A DNA stretch of 64,000 bases from Harmothoe impar. Taxonomy: Eukaryota; Annelida; Polychaeta; Phyllodocida; Polynoidae. Below the pieces are notes generated by a model. The model worked only from the letters and a program-made list of their open reading frames with translations. It had not been told where the DNA came from and did no database searches. Both the position numbers and the translations under genes were made by a program. Numbering within the stretch: the first letter of the stretch is position 1; each line of letters starts with the position of its first letter. Positions 31,501 through 43,200 of this stretch are shown here, one piece after another. The stretch spans positions 57,854,842 to 57,918,841 of the forward strand of contig OX381710.1 of assembly GCA_947462335.1 (NCBI GenBank), in the 5' to 3' direction.

Positions 31501-31572
31501 GGCCCTGTGGTGCAGCGGTAGCATTCTCAACTCCGGAGCGGAGGGACCAGGGTTCGACTCCCCGTGGGGCTC
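31501..31572 (+). ncRNA. tRNA-like sequence in left LTR (72 nt)
   Basis: Acceptor stem GGCCCTG/TGGGGCT pairs over 7 positions with three wobbles. The D arm is GTGC-AGCGGTA-GCAT. The T loop is TTCGACT on a 5-bp stem with one mismatch. The total length of 72 nt is canonical. The anticodon stem does not form properly, so it is a tRNA-derived sequence and not a working tRNA. A-box (TGGTGCAGCGG) and B-box (GGTTCGACTCC) could recruit RNA polymerase III. Confidence 0.65.
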
Positions 31573-31957
31573 GACGTTTTCACTGACCTGTTACACTGTT
31601 GCCGGTGACCAGGATTCAAAACCTGGGTTGTGGTGCTTGAGCATGTTCAGCTTCTTCTAGGAGGTCCGGGTGACCTCCATTGACCTGGCAGAAGTCTGAG
31701 CGGTTTCAGCTTGTGCTATGTGTGCGTCCAAAGACACATGTTCAGGGCAGGTGACTGGCTTCGCCGGCTAATTCTAAGTAAGGGATTAGCTTTGATCACA
31801 GATTGCTGAGTAACATGTCTGTCCGCGGACCTAGCAAAAGTCTGAAGGGGAGTAATGTAGCGGGCACGTATCGCTCGGGGCAGCCCGAGCGTGCGTGGAG
31901 AGCGCATTGCCCGCCTGTGGTAGCTCAAGTACCGTAGCAGAGCAGTGAGAAGCAGCT

Positions 31958-32029
31958 GGCCCTGTGGTGCAGCGGTAGCATTCTCAACCCTGGAGCGGAG
32001 GGACCGGGGTTCGACTCCCCGTGGGGCTC
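31958..32029 (+). ncRNA. tRNA-like sequence in right LTR (72 nt)
   Basis: Second copy of the sequence at 31501-31572. Here the T stem is perfect (CGGGG/CCCCG). The three differences from the left copy are in the anticodon loop and T stem. Same interpretation. Confidence 0.65.
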
Positions 32030-32156
32030 GACGTTTTCACTGACCTGTTACAGTATCATTATTTGATTGCCCAAAAGAGGGATTTTTCATGCTTTTTTTT
32101 ACGCCTGCCCCCTGGAACATTTCCCATAATAGAAAAGCTTTTTTTTTGCCCCCCTG

Positions 32157-32537
32157 TGGAGTCACGTTTTGTCCACAGGCCACAAAGTGTCCACAGGTCA
32201 AGGAAAGACACAAGTTCGTGCTGTTAAAATGATTTGTGTTTTCACTTGGAGTATCATTTCTTTGCTCCATGGATGTGTTCACCATACAGGCAACTTTCGG
32301 ACCCACCTAGACAATAAATATCAGTTACAGTTTATTATGGTATAATTGTAGGCTACACCTTATTCTATTATGTACTATGTATCACCAGGCTGAGAGATTC
32401 AGTCATCTAATGATATCTCTGTTAATGAACTTACTAGATCTAATAAGTTCTTGTCTGAAGAAATATATTAAGTTTCTATAAAGAGTTTGATAATGGGTGT
32501 GGACACTTTGTAGTATGTGGACAAAACGTGACTCCAC
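32157..32537. repeat. Foldback element, TGGAGTCACGTTTTGTCCAC ends
   Basis: TGGAGTCACGTTTTGTCCAC at about 32157 is the reverse complement of GTGGACAAAACGTGACTCCA ending about 32537, and the arms continue with ACAAAGTGTCCAC versus GTGGACACTTTGT. C-rich runs lie just outside. Non-coding. Confidence 0.75.
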
Positions 32538-34216
32538 CCTCCCCCTCCCCCCCGCCCTTTAAACGCCCGTAATCCAAGTTATCAAAATGAGGTGGCGTAA
32601 TCTGCCTCTTTGGCTGTATCTGTATCTGTCTCCAGAGTGTGTTTACATATACTGCCTATACATCGGCCTAGTATTCTGCTGTCTTTCTCCCCTTTCTTGC
32701 TTTGTCGTCAGATATGCCGGTTACCTTTGCTATGTATGACCACAAGATGCAATCAGCCCATAAATCCAGTCCAGTAGGGGTCGAGTAGCACATCTGTAAC
32801 TGCGCTGTATGTTGCTGGATTAGGACAGTAAGGTCTAAACTGCACCGTGGCCGTTTTTTTTTAGAAAAGTCCCCTGTCCTTCTGTCCCACATGCTTGTTC
32901 TACTTGACAACGGGTGAGTTGAGTTAGAGTTTTAAATATTTGATTTGATTTCATCACAACATGGGGCGCTTTTAAACAAAATCAAAATAGAAGTAGAACA
33001 ATCGATCGAATTGTTCTAAGGGAGTAATCATTTTTTAACAACAGTGGTGGGTTTGGAGGGGGGATGGCGGGCCAAAAGATGTCGACCCCTTGACCGGGGA
33101 GTGTGATAAATTTGGACCCCTTGGGAGGGGGGAGAGGTATGTCGATAGGAGAGGTAGCAGTAGTAAGATGGGCTTTGTGCCATCAGGACCCTTAGCCGGA
33201 CCCTTAGCTAGCTTTTGAATGAGTCTCATCCAACAAAACTTCCTCGGACACCAAATCTTGTCGTATCGTCCGTGACGTCAGAACGCCATGACGTAGCACG
33301 GACATGACCGGTCAGAGCCACCTAGCGGGGATAGAATTCAGCACGCCAGATGGTGCATCACAGCTGTGTGCACGGCCCTGCAAAGGTGTGGGCCAACCTG
33401 GTGGTAGGTAGGGGAATTAAAAAGATACTAGCACCTAAAAAACAAAACTGGTGGAATATATAGGTGTAGCATGGAGGTGAGAGAGTGGTCAGTCTGTACT
33501 GGACTGTGGACACTTCACACAGACCCTAGTACCTACTAGGGTATAGGAGCAATACACACCAGCAGGGCACACACTTTACCTTGAAGGATTAACTTGGGGA
33601 CTACTTGTGTTATAGTAGGGATCATTGAGAGTACAATAGCATCTTCTAAGACACAACCATAAAAACTGACTTGGAGAGGTAGGGTAAGTTTCAAAAACCG
33701 CCCCCCCCCCCATCCCATACACAAACTCTCAAATTTAGAATTCCCCTGCCATGATTATGATTTTATCTTAACTTTTTATATGTGTTTGCGTCGTTTGCCA
33801 TTGCGTTAGGCTCTGTTGAGTAAACATCCATACGATCATCCATTGCTTTTTGCTGACTCTTTGAAGGGGTCACACAATGACATTCTATCATTATTCTGGG
33901 CTTCACTCTGGTTCAACTATTATATAGAATTATTGTGAAGTTAGTTGAAGGCAAAGATCTGTCCCAAGGCAAACGCTGTCACTAGGCTAAGAAGGAACAT
34001 GTGATTGACAGTAGGTGACATGCAAAGTAGCTATTATAGGGCACAGTGGTGTGACAGAAGTCAATGTTGTATAAAATGCTCCTCCTTTCTTCTTATGACA
34101 TCTGGGATGTGTGGCATTGGGGTCTCAGCTGTTCGGAGAACTGTATCGATAAAGAAATACCCTGTCTTTTTTGTACATATTCAACTGATTGCTAAGTAAT
34201 TACTGTACTATTTCAG
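32538..34216. other. 5' flank of the peroxidase gene
   Basis: The stretch contains a partial relative (from about 33020, GGGAGTAATCATTTTTTAAC) of the MITE at 49238. A TATA-like AATATATAGG near 33455 could be the peroxidase promoter, since an acceptor (CTATTTCAG) at 34216/34217 shows that the first coding exon is preceded by a spliced leader. No other gene is supported. Confidence 0.4.
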
Positions 34217-34220
34217 CACC

Positions 34221-37200
34221 ATGTGGATGATACCAGTGGTGGCGCTGGCTGTAGCCCTTGTATCAGGTAAGAACGTTATAGTTCATTATATGTATCAGAC
34301 TTTATATATTCTCAGCCCTCCAAACAGTGCAATAATCTGTGCCATTGGACTGAATTGGCCCTGTCCCTGTATTAGTCATTGTGCATGAGGTTTGGGATTT
34401 AAACATAACTTCTGAAAGAACCTTTATGCACGCTAAGAACCCACTACATTAGCCAGAGTTTTCATCATTCATGACATTAGGCTGGTGAGGTTTTTGAGTG
34501 TTTTGTTGGGTAAATAATGCATGCAAGCAAGCAATTCATTAGACCCAGCATCTGTGCCCTGCAGTGCAATCATTCTTTGATTTGCTTTTGCAATATCAGA
34601 TTGGAGCATTGGCATGAGGCAATTATCATTACCAATTACTCAGGTGGGTCTTCAAAGGTTACATGACAGATGATGAGATGATAGCCATGACAGCTGGTCT
34701 AGCACCACTACTCTCACCTGTGGTGCACTGCATGAACTGTTGCATTTAGGCATTCACTGAGACTGAAAATGGGCTAAGATATCTAGGAAGCCCAATTTAG
34801 GTAATATATCATTAAATCCCATGCCCATGTCAGTCACCAATAGCACGGGACACTGGCTATATCCGGCAAAATGTCTGCTGAACCAGCATGGCCATCTATA
34901 ATCTTTGTATCCATGCTAGTTATTCTACATATTTTGGAAATGGGAACATTATAAGGTTTCTAGAGAGTAAATCAAAAGACTATGTATTATCGAAATTCTA
35001 AAGATTATCGGGATACATAAGGACACTCCTTTAATCATAGCATTACAATGTACATCCTTGTTTCATAAATATTGTTAAATACAATTATTGCAAGGTATCC
35101 GGGGCTGCCAACCGTAAGCTGGGCCTGCAAAATATGTATTTTACAGTACTGAATGTAAAGCATTGTGAAAATCCTTTTGCATACTGCAGCACATAGAGCA
35201 CCACATTGCACATCCCATAAGCCTGCTACACCCCATTTAAATGGTGCAGAAAGCCTAACATAACATCTAATGAGTATGGTGGCCTCAGGCCTGATTGTCT
35301 TAACCTCCAAGTAATAAGCATTGGTGGCAGAACGGCAATGTGCCAAATCTTTGCAATTACACATGTAATTATTTACCCAATTGACACTTTAAAAATGATA
35401 TGGTGTCTTCCAACTCTATCCAGGTCTATCAGATGAGCTGCCCTCTGACTATTGCTCGGACCGACAGGCAGGTGGCTACAAGCGCCACCCTAATGACTGT
35501 TCCCGTTATGTCAGCTGCTGGTCCCCCAATAACTTCTTCATCCAGTCCTGCCAGCCTGGGTTGTTATATGATGAACGCTCTGGTGTGTGTAACTACGCTG
35601 GTCTTGTGAACTGCGAGAGTTCACCTCTACCACCCCGGGCACCCCCCACCCAGCGTCCTAAGGCAACATCACAGAGGAGGGTTTTCCTGAATGAAGTGTT
35701 TGTGACACATAGCAGGTTCCCTTTACTTGATGGTGCGTTTTACGTGAATCCACCCTTATGCATGTTTCCATGGCAACAACATCCCGAATAATCACCAATT
35801 TAGGCTTAAAACCTTCTTTTTAGATGTATACCAAATATAGATTCTCCAAATTTATATCATATTCCTCATAAAAATGATACACTAGAAGAAGTTTTGGCCA
35901 ATTTCTCCTATTTTAGGCCATGGTGACCTTAGGTGATGACTAAAATTGGTGCACTAAATCCGGGCCCCCCACAGACTCTGCTTTCTGCTTAGCTACACAC
36001 ACATTTTAGGTACAAATTTCGTTTTACATTTGGTTCTAGGAGGAATTCTTTTCTTTTCAGTTTTGAGTTGCGGATGGAATTCCCAAGAATATGTATGCCA
36101 AATTTATCTATTCTCAGCTCTCCAGTCTGTGTAAAAATTCTGTATATCTGAGCTGTTTGACTGAATTGGCCCTGTACATATTTATAACAGTCATCACTTT
36201 GCATTAAGTTTGACTACATCAGCTAGAGATCTTATTCATGGCACATAGACTAATGACGGTTCTAAGTGTTTGTTGGGTAAATAGTGCTGACAAGTAAATG
36301 CATTATACCTGGCATATGCACGTTGCAGTACTGTCGTTTCTTTGTTTGCTTTAGCAATATCAGATTGGAGCAATAGCTTAAGGCAATAATTATATGATTC
36401 CTAATTACTCAGGTTGGCTTTGATAGGTCACATGATATATGATGAGATGATAGCCATGACAGCTGGTGTATAAGAACACAACTCCAAACTCCACTGCAAA
36501 CTGTGGCATTTAGGCAATCAAGAGAAGAGACTAAAAAAAGGCTGAAAAGAAACTACAAATCCAAAAAGCTCAAATTATATCCTTGAAGTTCATACAAGGC
36601 CCATACACATTCACCACCACCAGCAGACTAGTGCATGGGCTTGAGCAAACCTTGTAAATACACAAGCCAACTCAATGGGCTGGCTTTGTGGACTAGGATG
36701 GCTTGTGCAAGTCCACTCTAGTGTGCTGGACAGTTGCTGCCAGAAGCTGGTAAAAACCCATACAGCAAATAGGCTGTAGTTGTGTGTCCAAATGACCATC
36801 AACGTTTTGTTCATGTTCATCCAAAATGTACATATCAAAATCATCAAATGATTTGGGAACACAAAGGAACTCCATTAATTATAGCATCAAAAATTTACAT
36901 CCATGCATGTTTCATGCATATAAGTTACTACAAAAATAATTATTGTCAAGTATCCATGACTGCCAATAGTAAACCAGGCTGCAAAATATGGATTTTGCAA
37001 TACTTAATTGCCTTACACGGTCAACTACCTTGTATTCTATGTAGATTAAACATTGCACATACTAAAGAATTGTGGAAAGAATATGTTTGGGATACATGCA
37101 TATATATGCATCCCTTAAGGCTCAGAAAAACCCAAGTAATTGTGAGTATAGCGTATCAAGGACTGCTTGTATTAAATTGTAACGATGTGTACCTCTATCT

Positions 37201-40200
37201 AGGTGCATCAGATGAGCTGCCCTCTGACTATTGCTCGGACAGGAAGGCAGGTAGCTACAAGCGCCACCCTAATGACTGTTCCCGTTATGTCAGCTGCTGG
37301 TCCCCCAATAACTTCTTCATCCAGTCCTGCCAGCCTGGGTTGTTATATGATGAACGCTCTGGTGTATGTAACTACGCCAGTCTTGTGAACTGCGAGAGTT
37401 CACCTCTACCACCCCGGGCACCCCCCACCCAGCGCCCTAAGGCAGTATCACGGAGGAGGGATTTCCTGAATGAAGTGTCTGTGACACATCGCAGGACGAC
37501 CCCAAGAAAACCGGACGTAGCCAGGAAAGCGATATCAGGAATGATGCATGCAGTGCACCAGGAGGACTTGTCTCACTTCATCCGGCCGGTCACTGCACCC
37601 GCACCAAACGTCAGAGTAAATGCAGGTAAGTTCCACCTTCTCACTTTTTTTACTGCCACATTTATCTATTCTATTTTTACTCACCCAATTTTTTATTTTA
37701 TACTTATCTGTCTCATTTCATCTACTTTTTCACTGTGTTCTCGCGCTCTTTCTCTGCCTCTCTAGCTTTCTATGATAGCCTAGTTGTGTTGTTTTTTGCT
37801 GATTGTCAACGTGTGTAAAAATGGAGCTTTGTTTTCTGATGGTAGATATGCGTCATGTCCATGAATGTTTTGTGTGTGTGGCAGTGTGGGGAGTGGAGTC
37901 GAGACATCTGCTGCTGTGTTGCTGCTATTGAATATGTTCCAAGTGTAGTCGCCACACATTCACAAACATTCAACTAGCCAAATTTAGTTAAATTTAAGGA
38001 CACAAAGAGGGATGACCATTGTGTTTTCCCCCAAGCATTTTCGAAACAACCTTCATTTTAATTGTTTTTGATAGGATCAGTGCTGTACTGAAAACATGAA
38101 GAGGGTTAGGGTAGGACATGGTCATCATGGGCCTTTGCTGTAGTAAGAAAAAGTCATAATCATATGCATTTGAGAAAGATATTTGGCGACAGACCTACTT
38201 TGGTCATTAGCTGTATAGAATCATTTATACATTTATATGGTTCTTTCATTGCATTGCACATATGGCATTGTCCTGTATGCCTTATTTCTGTCCTAGGTCC
38301 CAACTGTAGGAGAGATGGCTTATACCCAGACACATCTGACTGCAACCGTTACTACATCTGCACCTATGGCCGCCACTTCACATTTAACTGTCCTCTTGGT
38401 ACCTACTTCCACCCTGAGCTGCTTCGCTGTGAGTTCCTGTCTGGATTTGGCCACCATGTTTGTGCTGGTCAAAATCAGAAGACCTCGGCACCAACCCACA
38501 GACTGACACCGACCCAGGGAACGGCACCAACCAACAGAGCATCACCATCTCATAGACCAGCTACCAACCGGGCTGCCCTACCCACCCGTGGTAGGCCTTC
38601 TAGCAAGGCCACAACTGTTGGAGGTAGGCTTAACGTGTTTTAGCCCCGTTTTAGCCGCTAATTCTTAGTTCTTTACAACCTGTAACCTGAACCTACTGCA
38701 CACAGAGCTTCTAAAATAGCAGCCACTTGAACTATCAGTTACAACTTAGGCTACATGAGTCCAGTCTCAGAAAATCAAAGTGAATACAAATAATGAACTT
38801 CCAATAAGTTATCTGTACAGACCAGTTTGCTCCTCGTGTAAATGGACTATGATAATGTTAAATATATTAGTTTGTACTTGAACGACTTCATACTACTATA
38901 AATCTATTAATTTTAACCTAACATCAACTTTCATTCCTCAGATATGATGGGAGTGATAGCTAATTTCATGGCAGAGAGTAAGGAGATGGCCAAGGACAAG
39001 GTGAACGAGGCTGTGAAGATGGAGGCCATGACGGCTGGAGGACATGGTGAGGGAGACTTTTCACCAACATATATTCCATTCTGAGTAGTAGGGCATAGGT
39101 CTATGAATTTGAAGGTTCTAAATTTGAGCCGCAGTTTCTCCAGCGAGACGACTTTTACACAACAAGAAAATATATTTTTGTACTATTGTATGTATATCGA
39201 TGCAGGGTGTTATAATTATAATGAACATACAAGATTATGTTGCATTAACCACTTGATTCTGTTTTTGATAGCTGGGCAGTCTTCATTCAGTGGTGTGGCT
39301 GGTTTCCTCGGGTCAAACAAAATTGTCAAGAAGATGTCACTGGCTGCGGAACAACAGCTGGAGATGCTGAAAATCATTAAGGAGGAGTAAGTCTTCAGAC
39401 CAGATCAATACAATCATATAGCATGAATGTTTGAAACAATGGAAGGCCATTGCGCACTAAAAAATGAATGACATAACGTAATTTAAAGCTACTGATTTCT
39501 TTTTAATTATTACATTTTTCAGGATAGCAGAATACAAAGAAAGCTAATTTGTATCAAACACAAAAGTTCTAAGGGTATGATACCCATTCTGGCATCATAG
39601 TATGTGCATTTCAAACAGGGAAATGAGCGTAATTTGCCTTCTGACTGCGATCTTAAGTGGAAGGACCAGAAATTCAAAATGGTGGCACATTGACAGTGAT
39701 GTATCGCTTCACCACAGCCATTGATCTCCAGACAGGTTGATTTTTATACTAAAATCTCTATCTCTATCTATTTGATTTCAACTTATAATATATCATTTTC
39801 CAGGTTTGATTTATCTAAAGATCAGGTTAAAATGGTGATGAGCAAAATGCATTCCCCACTGGGTACCAACCCATCGCGGGTTGTCCCAGACACTCCTCGT
39901 GAACGAATCAAAATGGATCTGGACACTTGTCCCTACCCGAATGAGCAGCGCCGCTCCAGGTGCCAATCATCCTCCCGCTACAGGACCATAGATGGCTCTT
40001 GTAACAACATGCAGCACCCCCTCTGGGGCCGCTCCAATACTCCCTTCACACGCTTTTTAGACCCAGACTACTGTGACAGTAAGTTCATTCATCCCTTGTT
40101 ATTAATTAAATGCTCAATGATGAAATCAAAATGGCATCAAAATATCATCTGAGTATACATTCATATACTTATGATGTTGATATACATCCCATTCCAAAGC

Positions 40201-43200
40201 ATTACGCGTTTGTGCCCCCGAAAAGAGACGTATCTCCAGTGCTGTCTAGTATATAGGGCTTTAGTAAAATTCGAGACCTTTGTTTTAATTCATGGATCTT
40301 TTGCACAGAATAAAAAAAAGAATGACAAAACGTGGGAGGACGTGACATTAGGAGAAAACACCTTTATTTAAGTTCATGTCTTCAGCTACAATTTGATGCT
40401 TTAAGCATCAAAATATTTGAAATAGTTGCTGAGAAATGTCATCTCAAACATGGGATGGTAGGGACATGTAGGAATTCAGAATAGACTGCAATGCAAATAC
40501 ATATCAATCTATTTTCAAATAATCCATATAAATCATATTTATTAGAAATTAAACCAACAAATACATATTATTGATGAGAAAGTACATGGTTTACACTTTT
40601 TGTTTTGTTATCTAGATCGTATGACTGTATCTATTTACCGAAATGGTAATACTGATTGGCTGAGGCTTAGGGCCAGTTTCCTTTACATGAATCATCTCAT
40701 ATGATGAGATACCTGGTAAAATCAGTCCCATTGTAGCACTTTAGACATTTTGAATGGTCAGCCTATTGCAAAGTCCAAATCCACAGTACACTCGAAAAGA
40801 TACATATTTCCAGTGCTGTTCAGAGCGTTCTATATGATGTTCTTCTTTAATCCTACATACAGACATGTGAAAACAGAAGAGGAGAAACCGAGAAGGAGTT
40901 GCTTCAATATATTCATGCTATGTCTGCTAATGTTGTTTTCAATTTACTTATCACAGATATAGGCTGCCCCCGTCGCAGCCGTGACAACAGTACCCTGCCC
41001 CCAGCCCGCCTGGTGAGCCGCACCCTGTTCACATCTAAGCCCACGCAGAGCCACGTCCACACCACCATGCTGATGACGGCTGGACAGTTCCTGGACCACG
41101 ACCTCACCAAGACGGCCTTATCTATGATCTCCTCTGACGCCGCAGGTACCAGGTCCTCAGGTCAGCAGTCAGCCATTCAGCAGTCACTCCACAAGTCGTT
41201 ATATTCATGTTGTGTAGATTAATTATCGTATGAATTGGGATTTATACAAAATCGTCATGTAGTCCCTACAATCATTGACATCCATGAGGCCTCCTTGCTA
41301 CAATTACTGTCATTACTCATTGACAGTATTATGCTTTCTTTCAATCCATAACAGTATATAAAATATTTATGTTGATTAATGATTGTTCCTAACCATAATG
41401 TATCGTACATAATAGATCTTAGATATAACTGCCAAATTGGTCACTGAGTACACTCTGCTTGTTTCTTCATGTATGTCGTGTCTTAATGTCATGTCCATGT
41501 TGTCATTCAAGCTTTGACCAGACTACGACATGAATAACTGGGACAACGTGACTCAAAGCAGAGATTCTAAGGAATCTCTCTCTGACTGCATCTTGTGAGA
41601 CACCCCTAGCAATGTTCCAAAGTCCTTAGTAGTAATTCTGTTACTATAAAACCTTTCGAGATCTTCTCATTCCAAATAAGTTTATTTCACAGCATTTTTA
41701 TTATTATCCGAATTCGAGATTATAAATGATTATTTCAAAAAGACCGTTATGTTAATTCAAACTTATGGTTCAATAACTGCATGAACAGACACGAACGAAC
41801 ATCAATATTCAGACCCTGGTTCATCTGTATAGATGAATAAGCATTATCGTGATTTTATGGTTTAATATGTATGTTTTGTGATTACTATATTCGTGACTCT
41901 GGATTAGACTAACTGAACGGCTGACACCAACCTGTACTGGTGTTGACTTGTCCAGGGGCTCCTTGAATGGCTGTTTAAGCCAGTGCCTATGTCAACACAA
42001 TGTTGAAACAGGCACTGAAAATCCCAATGACCGACCTAAAACTGATTTAAGGGTTAGGGCTCCAGTTCTGAGGACCCTGATTCTAAATTCTTTAGCTCTG
42101 AAAGCCCTAGCTCGAAATGGCCTAGTTCAGGGGGCCCCTGGAAAAGCTCTGCACACACATGTAAGACTGTTTACCCTTGAGTGATCAAACTGGACTAGTA
42201 TCTCACAAACCAAACTAACTACATGACTATTGACAAGCACGGTTACCAAAAGTTCTCTGTCGAAGTGTATGTGTGGTTTAAGTAGGTTTAAGATACTTTT
42301 TTTTCTTGAGAAATTTGTGGTGATAACTAAGATTGTCTAAGTTATAGAAATTAATTTATTGTGAATGATGAGATATACCCTGATGAATTGCGACTTAAAG
42401 AGAGACAACAACGAAAATGCAACTGCCAACTGTGATATAACATGCTAATGCTATACGCACCCACTATGACTAAATGATACAAGTTCCTTAACCAGGTGGG
42501 GGCAGCCTGTCTGAGGTGACTTGTGGAACTGATGGCTGCTCTACAGAAGGACCAGAGAACAGAGCCTGCTGGCCGATAGAGATCCCTCCTGGTGATCCAG
42601 CCTTTGGATCCCTGAGGTGCCTCATGTTTGTACGGACCCAGGAGGTGCCCCAACTAGACTGCCAACTCGGTGAGTGCCTGCTTACCTGGGTCTTAGGTCA
42701 GGGAATCTTGAATTCTAGTTCATCTTTGGGTAGTCGGTCTTTATCAGAAGCAGTAGTCAAACTTTACATGAAAGTCCCTGATGTGTCCTTACTTGCGTTT
42801 GGGGGAATGGATAAACAGAGCAAGAGGCATTTGGAAACGTAAATAAAAGGGGAGGAATGAAGGAAGGAAGGATAAGCATTGTTATAATGACCATGCAGTT
42901 ACAATAATTCGGGGGATACGTAATAGAGAGAGGAGGATCTCAAAAGATGAACAATTAGCACTAATTCAATTGACGTCTAAAGGAAATAAAAGAATGTGTA
43001 TGACTGTATCCCCCTGGCCCGTCGCCATTGTCACACCTTGTATGCTAAAAATGGATGACATGTGTTGTTAGAGGGATCCAAGTACAAACGTGGACAACAG
43101 AAACAATACGCGCGGGTCCTACATGCCGTTATCATACCTTGCCGATGCATTTTATGACCTTTCATCCACCATCTGGCCCCTACATATATGCCAGCACTCA

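Larger units (their letters stand above)
31399..32052 (+). mobile_element. TRIM: miniature LTR retrotransposon with tRNA-like sequence in LTRs
   Basis: Two direct repeats of exactly 197 bp (31399-31595, 31856-32052) start TG and end CA, differ at six positions, and flank 260 bp of non-coding DNA. The 4-bp duplication GTAT lies at 31395-31398 and 32053-32056. A purine tract (GAAGGGGAG) stands just before the right LTR, as expected of a polypurine tract. No clean primer-binding site follows the left LTR; a T-arm-like word (CCAGGATTCAAAACCTGG) lies 15 bp inside. With no coding capacity it must be mobilised by another element. Six differences between LTRs (about 3 percent) indicate moderate age. 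Confidence 0.9.

Noticed and set aside
31501..31572. Genuine tRNA gene
   Set aside because: Acceptor, D and T arms fit, but the anticodon stem does not pair and the sequence is inside a transposon LTR present twice; called tRNA-like instead.
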